Below are positions 31,885-36,092 of a stretch of DNA of 36,092 nucleotides, in pieces (the stretch's first letter is position 1; each line of letters begins with the position of its first letter). The stretch is from contig JBBRHH010000001.1 of assembly GCA_038222915.1 (NCBI GenBank), positions 1 through 36,092 on the forward strand. The letters are read 5' to 3'. Under the pieces are notes generated by a model that was given only the letters and a program-made list of their open reading frames with translations, was not told the origin of the DNA and did no database searches. A program made the translations under genes and the position numbers. This DNA is from JBBRHH01 sp038222915. Its GTDB lineage: Bacteria; Planctomycetota; Phycisphaerae; Tepidisphaerales; Tepidisphaeraceae.

Positions 31885-32347
31885 ACGACGCCCTACGCGC
31901 AAGCTCGGCGTTCACCGCCTCCATAAAAGCATTCCGCTGGCTGGCCGAACAATCGGTCAGCGCCTTGAGCGAAACCTTCCTGCCACTCGTGAGGATCAGT
32001 TTGACCGGATCCACCGCATTCACCAGCTTGCACGTCCGAATCGCGTCGTAGGGAATGTGCTGCGCTTTTCCCAGACCGCGAAAGGTAACGCCTTCCCCCG
32101 TGCATCCAACGAAAGATCGGCCGGCCCTGTAAAACTCCAGTACCGCGGCACCCATGGGGATCAGGCCCAGGCAAATGACCGCCACAGAAAATAAACTGCT
32201 CGGGCGGGCCATAATTCCGAAGTTGATCACCACCAACCCAAAGAAGAAGCCCATCACCGCCCGGACAATCACAAAGCGCCAACGCGGACGATAAAAGGCC
32301 GTCATCGGCGTTGCATAAGGGAGAGGCTGGGAATCACCGCCGAGCAT
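31871..32347 (-). CDS. small membrane protein with PH-like C-terminal domain, 158 aa
   Basis: Two membrane segments lie close together (residues about 26-45, VRAVMGFFFGLVVINFGIM, and 52-70, LFSVAVICLGLIPMGAAVLE), followed by a cytoplasmic domain of about 85 residues with alternating strands (GVTFRGLGKAQHIPYDAIRT, VKLILTSGRKVSLKAL) and a final helix (SQRNAFMEAVNAELARR). This is the layout of bacterial PH-like membrane proteins; function is unknown. The ATG at 32347 has GGGAAG upstream; a GTG at 32353 overlapping the previous stop is also possible. It is the last gene of a three-gene operon with an AbiEii-like nucleotidyltransferase. Confidence 0.65.
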   Translation of the reverse strand: MLGGDSQPLPYATPMTAFYRPRWRFVIVRAVMGFFFGLVVINFGIMARPSSLFSVAVICLGLIPMGAAVLEFYRAGRSFVGCTGEGVTFRGLGKAQHIPYDAIRTCKLVNAVDPVKLILTSGRKVSLKALTDCSASQRNAFMEAVNAELARRASSISR

Positions 32348-32349
32348 TC

Positions 32350-32940
32350 TCACTTCCCATCAAGCCGCCGCTGCACATCCATGACCAGTCGCTCGAATCT
32401 GGGAAATGACTCCGAGTCATCCTTGAGTTCCAGCAGCGCCGGAAGCTCGCGACGAACATGCGCCAGATCCAATCGACCGTGTTGCCGCGCCAGGATGCTC
32501 TCCACATCACCCCAATCCCGGTCACGCGAAGCGAATATTTTGTGAATCAGAAGATCTTCCGCGGAACAGGTCGTGAGCGAGGCCATGTCACTCAGCTTCC
32601 ATGCTGTCGCCCGTTCGATGGAGCTTTCCTCAAATGGAAATGCTCCCAGCGAAAAATCGAGATCAACGCCCCCTGCCGTGCGAGCGAGCAAGACACGCTG
32701 TTCGATGGCAAATTGCCGCGCATTCCGCACCCGGCCTTCAAACGCCTTCAACAACGTGTCGATGAAGCGCTCCTCCACGCCGAGCCCGGTCAACAGCGTG
32801 ACATCCACATCCTGCGTGAAACGTGGCATTCCCCAGCGCTGCACCGCGACGCCGCCAATGAAGCAAAACCGCCACCTCTGGCTCAGGCAGAATTGTTCCA
32901 CCTCGGCCGCCGCCCTCATGATGCCGGCCAGCTCCTTCAA
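32350..32940 (-). CDS. AbiEii-like nucleotidyltransferase, 196 aa
   Basis: The polymerase-beta-type nucleotidyltransferase signature is visible as FIGGVAVQRWGMPRFTQDVD (GG followed by the Asp-x-Asp metal site), with a third acidic position likely in GGVDLDFSLG. Later TTCSAEDLLIHKIFASRDRD and WGDVESILARQHGRLDL match the conserved C-terminal half of AbiEii/AbiGii-type proteins. In toxin-antitoxin systems such enzymes transfer nucleotides to RNA or tRNA, but many chromosomal members are uncharacterised. A TTG at 32940 is the best start: GGAG lies six bases upstream and it overlaps the stop of the preceding gene (TTGA). The frame is open to 33027 without a binding site. Upstream is a 73-aa gene, downstream a membrane protein. 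Confidence 0.8.
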   Translation of the reverse strand: MKELAGIMRAAAEVEQFCLSQRWRFCFIGGVAVQRWGMPRFTQDVDVTLLTGLGVEERFIDTLLKAFEGRVRNARQFAIEQRVLLARTAGGVDLDFSLGAFPFEESSIERATAWKLSDMASLTTCSAEDLLIHKIFASRDRDWGDVESILARQHGRLDLAHVRRELPALLELKDDSESFPRFERLVMDVQRRLDGK

Positions 32941-33158
32941 GCTTTTCTCCGGCCGTGGAAAATCGCCTGCTGCTCCACAAGCCCCGACCAATCCGGACGC
33001 TCCCGCCACGGTTCCTCCGCAACGCACAACGTCGCGATGATGCGCAACGCCTCTTCATCAGTCATGGCGGCCAATGCGCGTAGCCGGATGGTCTCCAGTA
33101 GCTCCGTCCTGATCCGATATTCCTTTCGCCACTGCTCCTTGTCCTGAATCGGCGTCAT
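32937..33158 (-). CDS. small protein, 73 aa, partner of the nucleotidyltransferase
   Basis: Soluble and mostly helical: KEQWRKEYRIRTELLETIRL, ALAAMTDEEALRIIATL and WSGLVEQQAIFHGRR. No DNA-binding motif is clear. It overlaps the nucleotidyltransferase start by four bases, a coupling typical of toxin-antitoxin pairs with the small gene first, but its sequence does not match an AbiEi or MNT-HEPN partner that I recognise. The ATG at 33158 has no Shine-Dalgarno site; TACAAT lies six bases before it. An upstream extension to 33203 is open but less likely. Confidence 0.65.
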   Translation of the reverse strand: MTPIQDKEQWRKEYRIRTELLETIRLRALAAMTDEEALRIIATLCVAEEPWRERPDWSGLVEQQAIFHGRRKA

Positions 33159-33164
33159 TTGAAT

Positions 33165-33170
33165 ATTGTA
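33165..33170 (-). promoter_or_regulatory. TACAAT box before the nucleotidyltransferase operon (candidate leaderless promoter)
   Basis: TACAAT is followed by six bases and the ATG at 33158, which lacks a ribosome binding site. The -35 position (33193-33188, CTGTTA) is a weak match. The geometry matches the starts at 4173, 15824 and 23113. Confidence 0.35.
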
Positions 33171-33221
33171 TCGCGTAACCAACGCTGTAACAGGCGACAT
33201 CACGTTGTCGCGGTACTTTCA

Positions 33222-33647
33222 TCACAGCGAACTCGCCACATCAAATTGGAGTGTCCGAACCTGCCCCCACTCCGTGATCAAAAGCGCTCGCGACGAGGCC
33301 CGTTCCACAACAAGCAGTTCGTGGGAGCTGGGCCGCCAGTAAAGACCGATGAGATTCCGACGGACTTCCTCGAAAGAAGCACCATGGCTCTCATTGCCGG
33401 CAAGATTAATGGTCTCCAGCGTCCTCTCGTTGAACTTTCCGAGTCCAGGCAAAGCATTGGCCAAATCGAAATTGTCTCCGTCGCAGTCCAAATTCGGGAT
33501 CGGCAGCGGCGTGGATCGCTTGCAGATGCACAAGTGAACCTCACGCCAACCGGCAGTCGCACGCAAGTCAAGCCGGGAGCAAAGCCAAGTGAGTACGGAT
33601 TGTTCTTCCTCCACCGAAAGCGGCCTGGAAAATAAGCGGCTATCCAC
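33222..33647 (-). CDS. hypothetical protein, 141 aa
   Basis: The start is taken at a GTG (33647) with AAGGG nine bases upstream. The protein is soluble; it begins RLFSRPLSVEEEQSVLTWLC, contains a cysteine pair region (VHLCICKRS) and ends with a beta-rich part (HELLVVERASSRALLITEWG). No family is recognised. Another frame, open from 33691 to 33278, overlaps most of it; the 33222-33647 frame is preferred because its composition is more balanced and hydrophobic positions alternate sensibly. The two frames together could also mean a frameshift. It precedes the nucleotidyltransferase operon on the same strand by 63 bases. Confidence 0.5.
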   Translation of the reverse strand: MDSRLFSRPLSVEEEQSVLTWLCSRLDLRATAGWREVHLCICKRSTPLPIPNLDCDGDNFDLANALPGLGKFNERTLETINLAGNESHGASFEEVRRNLIGLYWRPSSHELLVVERASSRALLITEWGQVRTLQFDVASSL

Positions 33648-33811
33648 GCGCGTATCCCTTCGATAGATTTCTCGTCGACGGCATTATTCAAATGTTATAT
33701 CCCGCGACATCGCAGACGCCGCGGGCCCGGAACCAAACGGCGGATTTTCCGAACCCAGTTTATCAAGCCCCCGGCGCGTCCAGCCCATGGATCGAAAGGA
33801 GATCCGCTCGA

Positions 33812-35923
33812 TCATTCCCAGACGTCAAGGATGTGCGTGGTGAGATAGTTCACGTTGAAATTGACGTTCTGAACGTAGGTGTCGCCGGTGCTGATGACGA
33901 CAGGTTTGGGGGCGGGCGGAAGTTGTGTCATGTCGCTGGGCAGCACCAGCACCACCCGATACGTGCCAGCGCCGCTGACGCCGGATGAAACCTCACGGTT
34001 GGCGGAAGGCCCGCTGAGCTGGTTGAAGGTGTAGTGGCCGTCGCGGTCGGTGTATGTTGTCGCAATGACGGTCCCGTCGTCGTTCTTGAGTAGAACTTTG
34101 AGATCCGCGACGCCGCAGGGCACGCGATAGTAGCCACCGATGCCGAAGCCGACGTGGCGCATCGCCAGGCCGCTGACCGTGCCGCTGATCAATGCCTTGT
34201 AGACAAACGCATTGCGCTGCAGGTTGGTGATATTAGTGTTGGCCTTGATCACCTCGCTCAGCGTGTTTCCCGCTTGCAGGATGCGCTGCTCGTCAGGCGT
34301 GAATGTCTGGTTGCCGTAGAAGAAACGATCTCCGTTGCGCAGGCGTTTGAACTGATCGACCATGATGGCCTGGAACAGAGGCCCAACGTCCGAGCCGGCG
34401 ACGTCCGCTTCGGCCAGGCCGCCTTCGAAGGCGTCGATGGTCTTGACGCCGCCAGGATACGCCTTGGCGAGTTCCTTCTGGACAGTGGGATCGCTCGAAA
34501 TTTGCGAGAAGGAAGTGACGGCCGGCAAGCCCAACGCCACACGCAGTGTGTTGTAGTTCGGAATGCCGTTGTCGCGATCGCGCTGGACATCGCGCGCGAT
34601 GAGGTCCTCGCCGCCAAAACCGCCGTTGCCGAAGAGAAGATTGCGCACTTCGCTGACCGCAAGAAGATCGGTGGCCTGCGAGACGCCGCTGGCCTGCGCC
34701 TTGAGAACTGGTCCGATGTCGGACGAGGTATGTCCCGTGAGCGGGTCAACCGCGCCAGTCGGATTGAGGAGGTTGGGGTCGAAGAAATCCTGCGCCAGGG
34801 AGATGTCCGCACCTTTGGGATTGACGTCGTGGATGTCCGCGCCCGAGTTGGTCAAGCGCTCAATGATGGCCGACAGAAGACTGTGCCCAAACCGGAAAGC
34901 GACCGTCGAAAATTCAGTGGAGATTGAAGCGTTGACGTTTGGTTTGTAGCCCTTATAGGCCGGCAGGGCGGTGCCGCCGAGAACTGCGGGGATCCATCCG
35001 GTGTAAATGATCTGCTGGTATTCCGCGATGTTCAGCTTGCGCGCTTCCTGGAAAATCTGCTCGTCGCTCCAGCCTGGGTGGGATTTCTGCACCAGGCCCG
35101 CGATGCGATTGTGATTGCGAAGGAACAGGGTCTGCATCGCGGTCAACTCGAGATTTTCGTTGCCGCGACGGTCGCCGGTGGCGAACAGGGCGCTGGTCGC
35201 CACGGCCTGCGCGTCGTTTGCCATGTTCAGTGCCGCGATTTGCCCTGATGTGAAATAAGTCGAGTTGTCGTACGGCAGCATATTGCCGGGACTGGTTTTC
35301 AGCAGACCGTTCTGGAAGGTGCGCAAGGCGTCGGAGACGGTTTGATTCGAACCATACACCTGCGAGAGATCGAGGTACGCGGTGATGACGGTCACTTGCT
35401 GGAGCGGGTTGGACTTGCTCGTTCCCGTGGCGGGATCGGTCAGCGAGCGCGTGAACGGCAGGCCATTGGGGCCGATCGGATCGTCCGCGGCGACCGGGAT
35501 GTCGAACCGAGCACCGCCGTCGGGGGTCAGGTCCAGGTCGTGGTCCATGAACTGCCCGAACGCGTAGCCGAAATCGGAAAGGCTCTTGCCGTCAACGGTG
35601 GCGAGATCGGTGGACGGATGTTTGGGATTCGCCTGGCTGTTGAGGATGTTGCTGATGGCGCGGGCGCTTCTGTCGCCTGGCAGCGCCGGCTCGCTGACGC
35701 CGTCGACATACGCCGCCTTGGCCAGGCGGAGAAGATCGGTGCCGGCGCTGCCCCAGTTGGAGTGGCTGAGATTGTTCCCCGTGCCGTCGATCGACTCGAC
35801 GCTCGCGCTGAGATGAACGCGCGTCTCCAGCGTTTCGATCGCGGCGGCTCGAAGCGCCTGCGCCCTGCTGTTCAAAGAAAGCAGCGACGCTGGAGCGCCA
35901 GGGCGTGAATTAAACGAAGTCAT
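33812..35923 (-). CDS. secreted animal-type haem peroxidase with C-terminal Cna-B/SdrD-like domain, 703 aa
   Basis: Predicted to oxidise halides or organic substrates with hydrogen peroxide. The N-terminus carries IETLETRVHLSA (residues 29-40), the planctomycete surface-protein motif. The peroxidase domain (about 90-550) has the distal histidine and calcium-site segment FGQFMDHDLDLTPDGG, ATGDRRGNENLELTAMQTLF with the following RNHNRIA, and the proximal histidine in FSTVAFRFGHSLLS. Past about 610 is a beta-sandwich module (DLKVLLKNDDGTVIATTYTD, RDGHYTFNQL) of the type used as a spacer or adhesive domain. The ATG at 35923 is chosen because the motif then lies at its usual distance; only GGA precedes it. 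The frame extends to 36082 without support. A run of ten G lies about 115 bases upstream. Confidence 0.9.
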   Translation of the reverse strand: MTSFNSRPGAPASLLSLNSRAQALRAAAIETLETRVHLSASVESIDGTGNNLSHSNWGSAGTDLLRLAKAAYVDGVSEPALPGDRSARAISNILNSQANPKHPSTDLATVDGKSLSDFGYAFGQFMDHDLDLTPDGGARFDIPVAADDPIGPNGLPFTRSLTDPATGTSKSNPLQQVTVITAYLDLSQVYGSNQTVSDALRTFQNGLLKTSPGNMLPYDNSTYFTSGQIAALNMANDAQAVATSALFATGDRRGNENLELTAMQTLFLRNHNRIAGLVQKSHPGWSDEQIFQEARKLNIAEYQQIIYTGWIPAVLGGTALPAYKGYKPNVNASISTEFSTVAFRFGHSLLSAIIERLTNSGADIHDVNPKGADISLAQDFFDPNLLNPTGAVDPLTGHTSSDIGPVLKAQASGVSQATDLLAVSEVRNLLFGNGGFGGEDLIARDVQRDRDNGIPNYNTLRVALGLPAVTSFSQISSDPTVQKELAKAYPGGVKTIDAFEGGLAEADVAGSDVGPLFQAIMVDQFKRLRNGDRFFYGNQTFTPDEQRILQAGNTLSEVIKANTNITNLQRNAFVYKALISGTVSGLAMRHVGFGIGGYYRVPCGVADLKVLLKNDDGTVIATTYTDRDGHYTFNQLSGPSANREVSSGVSGAGTYRVVLVLPSDMTQLPPAPKPVVISTGDTYVQNVNFNVNYLTTHILDVWE

Positions 35924-36035
35924 GTTGATTTCCAACGGGTTGCCAAAATTCCTTGGCAGCAAAGGCCAGCCAGTGAAGCCCCGCCCGGTGCAAACCACAG
36001 TATACCTCAAGAATATCATGCGTGCAGAAGCAGTC

Positions 36036-36045
36036 GGGGGGGGGG
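36036..36045. repeat. homopolymer of ten G upstream of the peroxidase gene
   Basis: Ten consecutive G on the + strand lie about 113-122 bases upstream of the peroxidase ATG, where its promoter or leader should be. Tracts of this length are prone to slippage, so this could vary between cells or be a sequencing artefact near the window edge. Confidence 0.7.
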
Positions 36046-36092
36046 TGTCTGAACTTGCTGGCGACCAACCCCTCCGCGTCAAGGTCGCCTCG

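Overview
The window looks like chromosomal DNA of a planctomycete, most likely class Phycisphaerae. This is an inference from several signs: two secreted proteins share an N-terminal IE-x-[LM]-E-x-R-x-x-LSA motif; there is a PEP-CTERM protein, a secreted PQQ-type beta-propeller protein, an ECF sigma/anti-sigma pair with a large extracytoplasmic part, and a UAP1-like UDP-sugar pyrophosphorylase. Base composition is GC-rich. No rRNA, tRNA, CRISPR array, transposase or integrase was recognised.

Left part (1-21.4 kb) is mostly housekeeping. A minus-strand run holds a nitrilase-family hydrolase and three small unknown genes. A UDP-sugar pyrophosphorylase (+) follows a G-rich repeat region. A small choice-of-anchor-D-like surface protein converges on a tightly coupled murE-murF-mraY operon (-), whose DNPR motif predicts meso-diaminopimelate peptidoglycan. 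Next come a secretin/STN-like secreted protein (+), enolase with an FtsB/DivIC-like gene (-), a YhcG-type PDDEXK nuclease (+) of foreign character, class 1B dihydroorotate dehydrogenase with a small secreted protein (-), an SDR oxidoreductase (-), a SixA-like phosphatase (+), a fucose-isomerase-like protein (+), seryl-tRNA synthetase with a DUF1189-like membrane protein (-), and a single-pass membrane protein (-). Throughout this part the + strand is C-rich and G-poor whichever strand carries the gene.

Right part (21.4-36.1 kb) is more accessory and its + strand is no longer C-dominated. It holds a secreted alpha/beta hydrolase, a 77-aa protein with a probably leaderless promoter, a DedA membrane protein, a PEP-CTERM protein behind an AT-rich leader with interleaved inverted repeats, an ECF sigma factor with an anti-sigma-like membrane protein and a decayed DUF302 gene, a double PQQ-propeller secreted protein, a three-gene operon containing an AbiEii-like nucleotidyltransferase, an unknown gene, and a secreted animal-type haem peroxidase.

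The most notable observations are: a group of Shine-Dalgarno-less genes with a TANNNT box 6-7 nt before the ATG (candidate leaderless transcripts, one with its -10 box inside an inverted repeat); the pseudoknot-capable interleaved repeats at 24126-24183; a TTATCGGA-like word recurring only in non-coding gaps; the compositional switch near 21.4 kb; the internally deleted DUF302 gene coupled to the anti-sigma gene; and the small nucleotidyltransferase operon. All functional calls come from reading motifs in the sequence; no database search was possible.
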